NCBI GenBank assembly: GCA_903970165.1
Contig: CAJCHZ010000126.1
Location: 1-64,000, forward strand
Length of the DNA: 64,000 nucleotides
Reading direction: 5' to 3'
From: Betaproteobacteria bacterium
GTDB lineage: Bacteria > Acidobacteriota > Terriglobia > Acidiferrales > UBA7541
The notes under the pieces were generated by a model. That model made no database searches. It saw nothing but the letters and a program-made list of their open reading frames with translations, and was not told the origin of the DNA. This document shows, one piece after another, positions 50,850 to 58,887 of the stretch. Each line of letters starts with the position of its first letter. The first letter of the stretch is position 1. Position numbers and translations under genes: made by a program.

Positions 50850-51521
50850 ATGGCAACGCAAGCGACAGCAGCAACACAAGTGGCAATCGCACCACAGCTC
50901 AGCGAGGAGAAGCTGATCCGCGCTGGGCAGAAAGGCGATTCGCAAGCGGTGGAAACCCTATTCCGCCGGTATCAACGGCCGTTGTTTCAGACGGCGCTGC
51001 GCGTCCTGGGGAACACCGAGGACGCGGAAGATGCCTTGCAGGACGGGCTGCTTTCCGCCTACCGCAACATGAAGCGCTTTGAAGGGCGTTCGCAGTTTTC
51101 AACGTGGCTGACGCGTATCGTGATCAATGCCGCGCTGATGCGGCGTCGCAGTGCCAAGGCGCGTCCCGCGGTTTCGCTGGATGAACCGCCACGTGAGGAC
51201 GAGTTGCCGATTGCCGAGCGTTTCGCAGCCGAAGGGCCGAATCCGGAGCAGGTTTTTGCAGGAACGGAATTGCGGGAAATCATCAGCGAAAATCTGCATG
51301 AGCTTTCACCGCTCCTGCGCACCGCGTTTGTATTGCGTGAAGTGGAGGGCTATTCGACCGGCGAGGCAGCGAAGAAACTTGGAGTCACCGAGAACACCTT
51401 GAAAGCGCGTCTCTGGCGCGCGCGGCACCAGCTTGCCGAGCGGCTTGGACAGCGTCTGCGGCGAATCAAGGACGACATGACAGGCGGCGGCATGGGCGAC
51501 GCGGAATGCAGCTACTGCTAA
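50850..51521 (+). CDS. ECF-like RNA polymerase sigma factor
   Basis: 223 residues. Region 2 (about 20-95) contains ETLFRRYQRPLFQTALRVLG and DAEDALQDGLLSAYRNMKRF; region 4 (about 155-205) has LLRTAFVLREVEGYSTGEAA and TENTLKARLWRARHQLAERL. The ATG at 50850 follows AAGGGGGG at 3-9 bases. The protein ends in MGDAECSYC, with a Cys-x2-Cys tail that is unusual for the family and could be redox- or metal-sensitive. No anti-sigma factor gene is adjacent. A terminator follows. Confidence 0.93.
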   Translation: MATQATAATQVAIAPQLSEEKLIRAGQKGDSQAVETLFRRYQRPLFQTALRVLGNTEDAEDALQDGLLSAYRNMKRFEGRSQFSTWLTRIVINAALMRRRSAKARPAVSLDEPPREDELPIAERFAAEGPNPEQVFAGTELREIISENLHELSPLLRTAFVLREVEGYSTGEAAKKLGVTENTLKARLWRARHQLAERLGQRLRRIKDDMTGGGMGDAECSYC

Positions 51522-51526
51522 GGCCG

Positions 51527-51563
51527 AAGTAACCAGCAAAAGTAACCAGCAAAAGTAACGAGC
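51527..51563. repeat. Tandem 13-bp repeat, three copies
   Basis: AAGTAACCAGCAA occurs exactly twice (51527-51539, 51540-51552), followed by a third, degenerate copy AAGTAACGAGC (51553-51563). It lies between the sigma-factor stop codon and its terminator. The role is unknown; replication slippage is the simplest explanation. Confidence 0.85.
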
Positions 51564-51598
51564 TGAAGAATTAAGAGGGTAAAGGTCTACGTTCAGAA

Positions 51599-51628
51599 GG
51601 GCCGGCGAAGTTGCCGGCCCTTTCCTTT
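51599..51628 (+). terminator. Intrinsic terminator behind the sigma factor gene
   Basis: GGGCCGGC (51599-51606) pairs perfectly with GCCGGCCC (51613-51620) around the loop GAAGTT, followed by TTTCCTTT. It lies only 7 bases from the convergent pheA stop codon and may help insulate the two genes. Confidence 0.8.
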
Positions 51629-51635
51629 GGCGCGT

Positions 51636-52595
51636 TCACCGATGGCCGCCCAGCGAGTCACGCGCGCCAAGGTAGATTCCGAGGCCGCGTACCTCGCTGG
51701 TCGCTTTGCGGACTTCTATGAGAGCAGCCTCGAGGCCCTCCGGGCGCTCCGCCTCAATGTCGATAAAAAATCGATACTCCCAAGGCTGGCCATGAATTGG
51801 GCGGCTTTCGATTTTCAGCAGGTTCACCTGATACCGTGCGAAAGGTTCGAGAGCGGCCAGCAAAGCGCCGGGACGATGAGCAAGGCGAAGCGCGAGCGAC
51901 ATCTTCAACATCCGGGGAGTTGGTGACAGTTCCGTTTGGCGAAACTGCAGCTCAGCCATTAGATCGGTCACCGCGGCCGACGTTCCCCGCGCTGCATTCG
52001 CCGTGTCAACTCGGGCTTGCTCCTTGCCTGGAACGGGAATGAGCAAAAGAAAGCGCGTGAAATTTTCGGCGTTGTCCTGAATGTCCGTCGCAAGAATTAC
52101 GCCCCCATAGTGTTCAGCGGCGCGCCGCCCTGCGATCGCCGCTGCCGATGGATCTCCGCGCCCAACAACTTCGCGGACACTTCCCGCCGTATCTTCAACG
52201 GGAAGGCGCTTAAAGTTTGGGTGCGCCAGGAAGAAACTCTCGCATTGCGCAAGAGCCATCGGATGAGAAGCGACGGAAAGAATGGCTCCAAGTGAAGAGC
52301 CGGGACAACCGATCAGATAATGTTCGATGGGCAGAATGGTTTCGGCAACGATGCCAAGATTGCTGCCGAGGAGGAGGTCGTATACGCGGACGACCGAGCC
52401 TGCCAGAGTGTTTTCCACCGGTGCCAGGAGGGCGTCGGCTAGGCCTTCGTCTATCGCACGGAAAGCGGCGTCGAACGTCGGGCGCGGAACCGTCGTAATT
52501 CCTTCGCCCAGCAATTGAACAGCGGCTTCCTCGCTGAAGGCGCCAGGTTCGCCTTGGAAAGCGACTCGTATCTTGAGATTTTCCGCCGTGCTCAT
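51636..52595 (-). CDS. pheA: Prephenate dehydratase
   Basis: Converts prephenate to phenylpyruvate in phenylalanine biosynthesis. 319 residues. The N-terminal PDT domain shows VAFQGEPGAFSEEAA, LAPVENTLAGSVVRVYDLLL and DTAGSVREVVGRGDPSAAAI, with NAENFTRFLLL; the C-terminal ACT domain (about 210-295) has SLALRLAHRPGALLAALEPF and LLKIESRPIHGQPWEYRFFI, matching the phenylalanine-binding ESRP motif for feedback inhibition. There is no chorismate mutase part. The start is ATG at 52595. It is monocistronic. Confidence 0.97.
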   Translation of the reverse strand: MSTAENLKIRVAFQGEPGAFSEEAAVQLLGEGITTVPRPTFDAAFRAIDEGLADALLAPVENTLAGSVVRVYDLLLGSNLGIVAETILPIEHYLIGCPGSSLGAILSVASHPMALAQCESFFLAHPNFKRLPVEDTAGSVREVVGRGDPSAAAIAGRRAAEHYGGVILATDIQDNAENFTRFLLLIPVPGKEQARVDTANAARGTSAAVTDLMAELQFRQTELSPTPRMLKMSLALRLAHRPGALLAALEPFARYQVNLLKIESRPIHGQPWEYRFFIDIEAERPEGLEAALIEVRKATSEVRGLGIYLGARDSLGGHR

Positions 52596-52853
52596 GTTCT
52601 GGCCAGCCTTTGCGTTTTGGCGAAGTTAAGACGCCGCTCGAAGCGCGCGCGAAAAACGCGCCCACACCCGTGCGAGACCGAGCCCTATGATGAAATGAAA
52701 ACGAAGCTGCTGCAAGTTGCGCCGCCGCTCGTAAAAATCTGCCGTGCCACGATGTTCTGGAGCCACTTTGGAATCGAATCCCATGGATGGCGATCCCAAA
52801 AGCAGCCCACCGCCGCAGGCTGTCACGGTATACTGCGCTCGGGGAGAAGCAAT

Positions 52854-53387
52854 ATGAAACTGGCCAGGCCGGAAACCGGGGAGTACGCCTCTGTCTACGA
52901 AAAGTATATTGGACTCTTTCCTGGAACGGATGTTGTGAGCGCCCTCGAAGCCCAGCGCGTGCAGACCATGCAACTATTCGCGGGGCGAAGCGAGCGGGAT
53001 GGCAATTTCCGCTACGCGGCCGACAAGTGGACGGTGAAGGAAGCGCTCGGCCACGTCTCCGATTCGGAGCGTATCTTCGCCTACAGGGCGCTGCGCGTCG
53101 CGCGCGGCGACAAAACGCCCATGGAAGGCTTCGAGCAGGACGACTACGTTCGCAGCGCCGGTTTCAACGAGCGCACGCTCGCGAGCCTGGTAGAAGAATT
53201 CGCCGAAGTGCGCGGTGCCAGCCTGGCGTTGTTCCGTTCGCTCAGCGATGACGCATGGCTCCGCCGCGGCACGGCCAACAAAAATGAAGTGACCGTGCGG
53301 GCGCTGGCGTTCATCATCGCCGGGCATGAACTGCACCACCGGAAAATCCTCGACGAGCGTTATTTTTCCGCTATCCCGCGCGCCTGA
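52854..53387 (+). CDS. DinB-family protein
   Basis: 177 residues of the DinB/YfiT four-helix bundle family, probably a divalent-metal-dependent enzyme. The three metal-ligand histidines are in VKEALGHVSDSERIFAYR (first), and IIAGHELHHRKILDERY (last two). The ATG at 52854 has GGGGAGA upstream; the frame is open for 113 codons before it, but that part is antisense to the pheA leader and looks non-coding. The substrate is unknown; relatives include thiol S-transferases. Confidence 0.9.
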   Translation: MKLARPETGEYASVYEKYIGLFPGTDVVSALEAQRVQTMQLFAGRSERDGNFRYAADKWTVKEALGHVSDSERIFAYRALRVARGDKTPMEGFEQDDYVRSAGFNERTLASLVEEFAEVRGASLALFRSLSDDAWLRRGTANKNEVTVRALAFIIAGHELHHRKILDERYFSAIPRA

Positions 53388-53619
53388 TCCTGACAATCCG
53401 CGCGTGCGCATGCTTCGAGCGGCGCGGCTTCAGAAGGTAGTAGAACAGGATGGCCGCCACTGTGGTGCCGAACGCTGCCGCCAGGACCGTAGCGGCCTGC
53501 GCATCGACCGGGTGCTCCAAGGCATTCCCCAGCAGGTAGAAACCGAGCAAAAGGAAGAGTATTGCCAGGAAACTCACCAGGCTTCCGAAGGTGCGAGCAA
53601 GCCCTTCGCGAATACCCAA
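53371..53619 (-). CDS. Small two-TM membrane protein, unknown function
   Basis: 82 residues with TM1 SLVSFLAILFLLLGFYLLGN (about 13-32) and TM2 AAFGTTVAAILFYYLLKPRR (about 47-63), then a basic tail. The start is TTG at 53619, so the N-terminus is uncertain. It overlaps the convergent DinB gene by 17 bases. I do not recognise the family. Confidence 0.55.
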   Translation of the reverse strand: MGIREGLARTFGSLVSFLAILFLLLGFYLLGNALEHPVDAQAATVLAAAFGTTVAAILFYYLLKPRRSKHAHARIVRIRRAG

Positions 53620-53666
53620 GGTTTTCGCGTGATGTAGGGTCGGGAAAGGGTATCGGCTCGCATGGC

Positions 53667-53876
53667 TTAGTTCTCCTGGGAGCCGTCGCGCACAGACATC
53701 GGCTCATGGACGTGCAGAAAATCCAGATACGTGAAATTCGGTGCCGTGCAGCTTCTTTTCATGGGTGCCCCGCAGACGCAGCGGGGGATGCCTGCCGCGA
53801 TGCCGCTGCCGGATTGAACTAGCGCCTCGCAGTGGCAGGCCGGATTTGCGCAATGCCAGCGCTCTCCCGTTTTCAT
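53667..53876 (-). CDS. Small Cys-rich (zinc-ribbon-like) protein
   Basis: 69 residues. Two cysteine groups, ERWHCANPACHCEAL and IPRCVCGAPMKRSC, could ligate zinc. The C-terminus (NFTYLDFLHVHEP) matches in style a small hypothetical protein I have seen widely in Acidobacteriota. The ATG is at 53876. It could be a rubredoxin-like or RNA-binding ribbon; no function is known to me. Confidence 0.6.
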   Translation of the reverse strand: MKTGERWHCANPACHCEALVQSGSGIAAGIPRCVCGAPMKRSCTAPNFTYLDFLHVHEPMSVRDGSQEN

Positions 53877-54313
53877 GACCCTCGTGTAGATGGAATATAC
53901 AGAGCAGTAAATATAGATGTCAAGAAGCCATTTCGTGGAAGAGTAGTATACTCTGCGGTAATCTGTGGAAACTTTGCTTCGAAACTTGGTGCCCGCGTGA
54001 CGCGTGCGGGGTCCTGCGTGCCCGCTTGCTGCGCTGTGTCATCCGTGGGCCGGACCCCGAGAATTTGGCACGCATCCCGGACATCGGTCCCCCTTGGGTT
54101 GCGAGGGTTGCTGGCGGCTGCTAACATTCATTATTTGCGGGGTGACCGGCATTCGTGCTGAGGTTACCTGCACTTGGCGGATAGTACCCCTTTTGTTTTT
54201 GTTGGTGTCTGCAGACTGGCCGATACGAAGAACACCCACAATGCCGTCCAGGAAATGTGCGGCCGCTTCATGGCCGGCTGACAGGTTCCGGCCCGTGCGG
54301 AAGGAGATCAAGA
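53877..54313. other. Intergenic region upstream of the 2-oxoacid dehydrogenase operon
   Basis: 437 bases with no coding frame that I trust. An AT-rich stretch near 53890-53925 (GGAATATACAGAGCAGTAAA) and AAGAGTAGTATACTCTGCG near 53938-53955 stand out; AGAGTA-GTA-TACTCT is a perfect 6-bp inverted repeat and may be an operator or promoter. GGAAGGAG at 54299-54306 is the ribosome site for lpd. Confidence 0.5.
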
Positions 54314-55714
54314 GTGGCAAAGTACGACGTGGCGATTATAGGTAGCGGTCCGGGCGGGTACGTGGCAGCCATCCGGGCGGGCGAGTTGGGTCTGAAGACC
54401 GTTGTCGTCGAAAAGGACCCTTTTCTCGGTGGGACCTGCCTGCACGTAGGGTGTATTCCGACAAAAGTCCTGCTGCACCACGCCGATGTTTACGATCATT
54501 TCAAAAACGGCGCGGAGCTGGGCTTCGAGGTCAGCGGGCTGAAAATCAATTGGGCCAATATTCTTGCTCGCAAAGACAAAATCGTAAAGAAACATGCCAA
54601 GGGCATCGAATATCTCTTCAAGAAAAATAAAGTGGAGTGGGTACAAGGCTGGGGACGTTACGAAGGGCCCGGCCGGGTCAGTGTCGATAACAACGGAAAG
54701 AAGAGTGAAATCGAAGCGGCCAATGTTCTGCTGGTGAGCGGCTCGGAGGCGCGGAGCTTGCCGGGCATCGACGCCGACCACAAAACAATTTTGACCAACC
54801 GCTCCATCCTGGAACTGCCGGACATTCCCAAGACGCTGATTGTGGTGGGCGCGGGCGCCGTCGGCGTGGAATTTGCTTCTATTTATACTTCGTTTGGCAC
54901 GCAGGTCACGCTTCTGGAAGCGTTGCCGCGCCTGGTTCCCGTAGAGGACGAGGAAATTTCGTCCGAACTCGAGAAAGAATTCAAGAAGAAGGGTATCCAG
55001 ATTTTTACCAGCAGCATGGTGGATTCTGTCAAAAAAGACGCCAAGGGCGTCACCGTCTCGTTTAAGGATAAAGACGGAAAGCCACAGACTCTGCAAGCAG
55101 AGAAGCTTCTGATGGCCGTTGGCCGCAAACCAATGACGGAGAATTGCGGTCTGGAAAAGTCCAAAGCGAAACTGGACCGCGGCTTCGTCGTGGTAAGCAG
55201 CCCGTACATGGAAACGGACGAGAAAGGTTTGTACGCGATCGGTGATATCGTCGCCGGCATGCCGCAGCTTGCGCACGCCGCCATGATGGAAGGAATTGTT
55301 GCCGTCACGCATATCGCCGGGAAAAGTACGCACCCGATACGGAAGACGCGCATCCCCAACGCAACGTACTGCGAACCGCAGATTGGCTCGATCGGCTTGA
55401 CCGAGAAGCAGGCTCGCGAAGCGGGTCACGCTGTAAAAACGGGAAAGTTCCCGTTCGTGGGCAACAGCAAGGCCACGATTTTGGGCAACCACGGCGGTTT
55501 CATTAAAGTGGTTTCGGATGAAAAATTCGGTGAAATCCTCGGTATTCATATCATCGGGCCGCTGGCCACCGAGATTTTGTCCGAGGCGGCGGCCACTCTG
55601 AACCTCGAGGGCACCATCGACGACATGATGCACATGATTCACGCACATCCCACGGTTTGGGAAGGCATGGGCGATGCGTTCGCAAGCGTGAGGGGATTGC
55701 AGATTAACGTTTAG
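54314..55714 (+). CDS. lpdA: Dihydrolipoyl dehydrogenase (E3)
   Basis: Flavoprotein that reoxidises dihydrolipoamide with NAD+. 466 residues from the GTG at 54314, with GAAGGAG 8 bases upstream; the frame is open further back, but the family starts at AKYDVAIIGSGPGG. It has the FAD site, the redox disulfide in GGTCLHVGCIPTK, the NAD site VVGAGAVGVEFASIY, GLYAIGDIVAGMPQLAHAAM, and the C-terminal active-site His-Glu pair in MIHAHPTVWEGM. It is the first gene of an E3-LipB-E1alpha-E1beta-E2 cluster. Confidence 0.96.
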   Translation: MAKYDVAIIGSGPGGYVAAIRAGELGLKTVVVEKDPFLGGTCLHVGCIPTKVLLHHADVYDHFKNGAELGFEVSGLKINWANILARKDKIVKKHAKGIEYLFKKNKVEWVQGWGRYEGPGRVSVDNNGKKSEIEAANVLLVSGSEARSLPGIDADHKTILTNRSILELPDIPKTLIVVGAGAVGVEFASIYTSFGTQVTLLEALPRLVPVEDEEISSELEKEFKKKGIQIFTSSMVDSVKKDAKGVTVSFKDKDGKPQTLQAEKLLMAVGRKPMTENCGLEKSKAKLDRGFVVVSSPYMETDEKGLYAIGDIVAGMPQLAHAAMMEGIVAVTHIAGKSTHPIRKTRIPNATYCEPQIGSIGLTEKQAREAGHAVKTGKFPFVGNSKATILGNHGGFIKVVSDEKFGEILGIHIIGPLATEILSEAAATLNLEGTIDDMMHMIHAHPTVWEGMGDAFASVRGLQINV

Positions 55715-55759
55715 GTCTTGCTGTGGCCGCTACGCGCCCACAAAGAGAATCGAGCCGCA

Positions 55760-56485
55760 GTGAAACGATGTTTGGCCGTCGACCTGGGATTGATTGGCTA
55801 CGCGGAAGCGTATGCGCTGCAGAAGCGCATCGTTGCTGCCCGCAAAGTGGAAGCCATTGAGAACGTGCTTCTGCTTTGCCAGCATCCGCACGTGATTACC
55901 CAGGGGCGAAACGGCAAGCGCGAGCATTTGCTGGTTTCTGAGCCATTGTTACGGCAGAAGAATGTCGAATTTTACGAAACCAGCCGCGGCGGAGACATTA
56001 CGTATCACGGGCCGGGGCAGTTGGTGGGGTATCCGATTCTGCAGCTCGGTGAAATTCGCAAGGATGTGGTCTGGTACGTCCGTATGCTGGAAGAAGCCAT
56101 GATTCGCACCACGGCGGGATTTGGTCTGGGAGCCTATCGCGTCGAAGGCAAGACCGGCATTTGGGTTTCGATACCGGACGCTCCGGAAGAAAAGCTGGGC
56201 GCCATCGGCGTGCACATCAGCCGGTGGGTCACGTCGCACGGATTTGCCTACAACGTTTCGACGGATTTGCGCTACTTCGATTGGATCGTTCCTTGCGGAA
56301 TCGCCGGCCGGAAGGCAACCTCACTCGAGAAGTTGCTGGACCGATCCGTGAGCATGCAGGAAGTGGCCCCGCGGATGGCCCAACACCTTGGCGACGTGTT
56401 CGGTCTGGGGATATTGCCGGCGTCGCGGGAAGAATTGTCAGCAAAGCTGGAGCTTGCGGAACAACAATCAGCAGTCGCGGTTTGA
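55760..56485 (+). CDS. lipB: Lipoyl(octanoyl) transferase
   Basis: Moves octanoyl from acyl carrier protein to the lipoyl domains of E2, the first step in making lipoamide. 241 residues from the GTG at 55760; a TTG at 55718 would add 14. Motifs are VITQGRNGKREHLLVSE, SRGGDITYHGPGQLVGYPIL, EKLGAIGVHISRWVTSHGFA (catalytic Lys) and IVPCGIAGRKATSLEKLL (catalytic Cys). It is placed between E3 and E1 genes, so the modifying enzyme is made with its substrate complex. No lipA gene is present in the window. Confidence 0.96.
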   Translation: MKRCLAVDLGLIGYAEAYALQKRIVAARKVEAIENVLLLCQHPHVITQGRNGKREHLLVSEPLLRQKNVEFYETSRGGDITYHGPGQLVGYPILQLGEIRKDVVWYVRMLEEAMIRTTAGFGLGAYRVEGKTGIWVSIPDAPEEKLGAIGVHISRWVTSHGFAYNVSTDLRYFDWIVPCGIAGRKATSLEKLLDRSVSMQEVAPRMAQHLGDVFGLGILPASREELSAKLELAEQQSAVAV

Positions 56486-56573
56486 GAGAGTTGGGCCGAG
56501 ATTCTGGTCGCAAGGTAAAGCACGGAAGTAAGCAGTAGGAGGAGGCAGGAGCGCCTGTCCTGCCGGAGCGCGA

Positions 56574-57833
56574 ATGAAGACCGAACTGACGCGGCAGCAA
56601 TACCTGGACCTGTATTACTACATGCGGTTGAACCGCGCTGTCGAAGACACCATGGTGAAGCTCTTCCGGCAAAACAAGATTGTCGGGGGGCTGTACTCGA
56701 GTCTTGGACAGGAAGCAATCTCCGTGGGCACGGCCTACGCGCTGGAAAAAAAGGACTGGCTGGCTCCCATGATCCGCAACATCGGCGCGCTACTGGTCAA
56801 GGGAGTTCCGCCGCGCGACGTCTTTATGCAGCACATGGCCAAGTACGATTCGCCGACCAAGGGCAAGGACGGCACGAGCCATTTCGGCGACCTGGAAAAA
56901 CTGCACATCGTTTCCCCTATTTCCATGCTGGGCGATTTGATTCCGGTGATGACCGGCGTGGCTATGGCAGGCCGCTATCTCGGACAAAAAATCGTGACCA
57001 TGACGTGGATCGGCGACGGCGGCAGTTCCACGGGTGTGTTCCACGAAGGCCTGAATTTCGCTGCTACGCAAAAGGCGCCCTTTGTTTTGATCCTTGAAAA
57101 TAATCTCTGGGCCTATTCGACGCCGGTGAAGCGCCAGGTTCCCCTCGAGAATCTGTCGGACCGCGCCAAAGCTTACGGAATTTCCAGCTACTCCATCGAC
57201 GGTAACGACGTAGTCGAGGTTTTCACCACCGCACGCGAGGCTGTAGCTCGTGCCCGCGCCGGTGAAGGACCGATTCTGATCGAAGCCAAAAGCTTCCGCC
57301 GCCTCGGCCATGCGCAACACGATCCCGCCGAGTACGTTCCCAAAGATATGCGCGCCTATTGGGAAGCCCGCGATCCGATCACGCTCTATGAGAAATTCCT
57401 GATGAGCAAGAAACTCCTCGATGCGAAGGGCGAAAAAGACGTCGAGCAAAAAATCGAGGCTTTGCTCGCCACCGAGCGAGACTTTGCCGAAAATTCCCCG
57501 ATGCCTCCTCCGGAATTTGCCGCCACCGGCGTCTACTGCACCGGCGACGATTGCCACAAAATCGCGCCAAGGTGGGAACGGCCAATTTCAGAAGTTACGC
57601 CTCCCAAATCCAGCGTCAAACCGGTATGGACCGTCGAAGGGTTCGGTTCCGGAAAGAGCTCCGGTGGTGCCCATGCACCGATTCACTTTGGCGATACGAA
57701 ACCAAACCTGGAAGCCGAAACTCCCGGAACGGCGGCCACGAAGTCGAATGGCTCCAAACCCGCGGCAAAATCAACTGGCAAGAAAGCCGCAAAGCCGGCA
57801 GCGGTATCGCCGGCCAGAAAGGGTCGGGTCTGA
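56574..57833 (+). CDS. 2-oxoacid dehydrogenase E1 component, alpha subunit
   Basis: Thiamine-diphosphate-dependent decarboxylase subunit of 419 residues, of the pyruvate or branched-chain 2-oxoacid type. Motifs are RLNRAVEDTMVKLFRQNKIV, the ThDP region MTWIGDGGSSTGVFHEGLNF, PFVLILENNLWAYSTPVKRQ and RRLGHAQHDPAEYVPKDM. The last 95 residues form a low-complexity tail ending Ala/Lys/Pro-rich (PAAKSTGKKAAKPAAVSPA), which I do not expect in the family. The substrate (pyruvate versus branched-chain acids) cannot be decided from motifs alone. The E1beta gene begins 2 bases after its stop. Confidence 0.93.
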   Translation: MKTELTRQQYLDLYYYMRLNRAVEDTMVKLFRQNKIVGGLYSSLGQEAISVGTAYALEKKDWLAPMIRNIGALLVKGVPPRDVFMQHMAKYDSPTKGKDGTSHFGDLEKLHIVSPISMLGDLIPVMTGVAMAGRYLGQKIVTMTWIGDGGSSTGVFHEGLNFAATQKAPFVLILENNLWAYSTPVKRQVPLENLSDRAKAYGISSYSIDGNDVVEVFTTAREAVARARAGEGPILIEAKSFRRLGHAQHDPAEYVPKDMRAYWEARDPITLYEKFLMSKKLLDAKGEKDVEQKIEALLATERDFAENSPMPPPEFAATGVYCTGDDCHKIAPRWERPISEVTPPKSSVKPVWTVEGFGSGKSSGGAHAPIHFGDTKPNLEAETPGTAATKSNGSKPAAKSTGKKAAKPAAVSPARKGRV

Positions 57834-57835
57834 CC

Positions 57836-58825
57836 ATGGCCGAAGCCAACGGAACGCAGATCACTTTTCTCGAAGCCATCAAGCAGGCCATGTTTGAAGA
57901 GATGGAGAGAGACCCAGCGGTTGTGTTGCTTGGCGAGGACGTCGGCGTTTACGGCGGCGCATTCAAAACCAGTGAGGGCTTGCTGGAACGCTTCGGCTGG
58001 GAACGCGTGATTGACACCCCGATCAGCGAAAGCGCCATCATCGGTGCCGCTTGCGGCATGAGTTACGCGGGTCTGAGGCCCATCGCCGAATTGCAATTCA
58101 TCGACTTCATCGTCTGCGCCTTCAACCAGATCACCAACTTCGTCGCCAAGGGCCATTACCTCTGGAACGCGCCTGCGCCGATGGTGATGCGCGGTCCTGC
58201 CGGAGGTTTTGTGCATGGCGGCCCTTTCCACTCCGCCAACCCGGAAATGTATTTTGTGCACACCCCGGGACTGAAGGTCATTTATCCTTCGACACCTTAT
58301 GACGCCAAAGGCCTGCTGAAAGCCGCTGTGCGCGATAATAATCCTGTCCTCTTCTTCGAACACAAATATCTCTATCGCCGCATCAAAGGCGAAGTCCCCG
58401 CCGAGGACTATACCGTTCCCATCGGCAAGGCCATCGTGCGCCGCGAAGGCAAACACCTGACGATTGTTTCCTACGCTGCTATGATGCACACCTCGTTGGA
58501 AGCCGCCGAAGCCCTTGCCAAAGAAGGCATCGAAGCAGAGGTAATCGATCTTCGCACCCTGCTGCCCCTCGATGAAGAAACGATCCTGCAGTCCGTGAAA
58601 AAGACCAATAAATGCCTTGTGGTTCATGAGGACACGAAAACCGGAGGAATCGCCGGCGAGATCGCCGCTATTCTCTGCGAAAAAGCTTTCGGCGACCTGG
58701 ACGGCCCGCTTATGCGCGTGACCGCCCTCGACACACCGGTGCCATACTCGCCGCCGCTGGAAGAATATTTTCTGCCGAACGCGAAAAAGGTTTTTGACGC
58801 CGCGAAACAGCTAGCGCGGTATTGA
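57836..58825 (+). CDS. 2-oxoacid dehydrogenase E1 component, beta subunit
   Basis: 329 residues. VVLLGEDVGVYGGAFKTSEG, DTPISESAIIGAACGMSYAG, RPIAELQFIDFIVCAFNQIT and HEDTKTGGIAGEIAAILCEK are hallmark segments of E1beta, which shapes the heterotetramer and contributes to the ThDP site. The ATG at 57836 lies 2 bases behind the E1alpha stop; the same frame is open across the tail of E1alpha but carries no family sequence. It is followed by the E2 gene. Confidence 0.96.
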   Translation: MAEANGTQITFLEAIKQAMFEEMERDPAVVLLGEDVGVYGGAFKTSEGLLERFGWERVIDTPISESAIIGAACGMSYAGLRPIAELQFIDFIVCAFNQITNFVAKGHYLWNAPAPMVMRGPAGGFVHGGPFHSANPEMYFVHTPGLKVIYPSTPYDAKGLLKAAVRDNNPVLFFEHKYLYRRIKGEVPAEDYTVPIGKAIVRREGKHLTIVSYAAMMHTSLEAAEALAKEGIEAEVIDLRTLLPLDEETILQSVKKTNKCLVVHEDTKTGGIAGEIAAILCEKAFGDLDGPLMRVTALDTPVPYSPPLEEYFLPNAKKVFDAAKQLARY

Positions 58826-58835
58826 CAAGTTGTAG

Positions 58836-58855
58836 GGGCACGGCGCGCCGTGCCC
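58836..58855. repeat. Perfect 20-bp palindrome between E1beta and E2 genes
   Basis: GGGCACGGCG followed immediately by its reverse complement CGCCGTGCCC. It is preceded by TTGTAGG and resembles the short palindromic GGGCACGGCNNGCCGTGCCC elements found dispersed in many bacterial genomes. It lies 11 bases after the E1beta stop. It may form a hairpin in the mRNA; no T-tract follows. Confidence 0.8.
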
Positions 58856-58887
58856 GTTCCAACGGGAGCGACACAGGAGAAACGCAA

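Noticed and set aside
54308..55648. Open frame of about 446 codons on the minus strand
   Set aside because: Antisense to lpdA, whose active-site motifs are intact.
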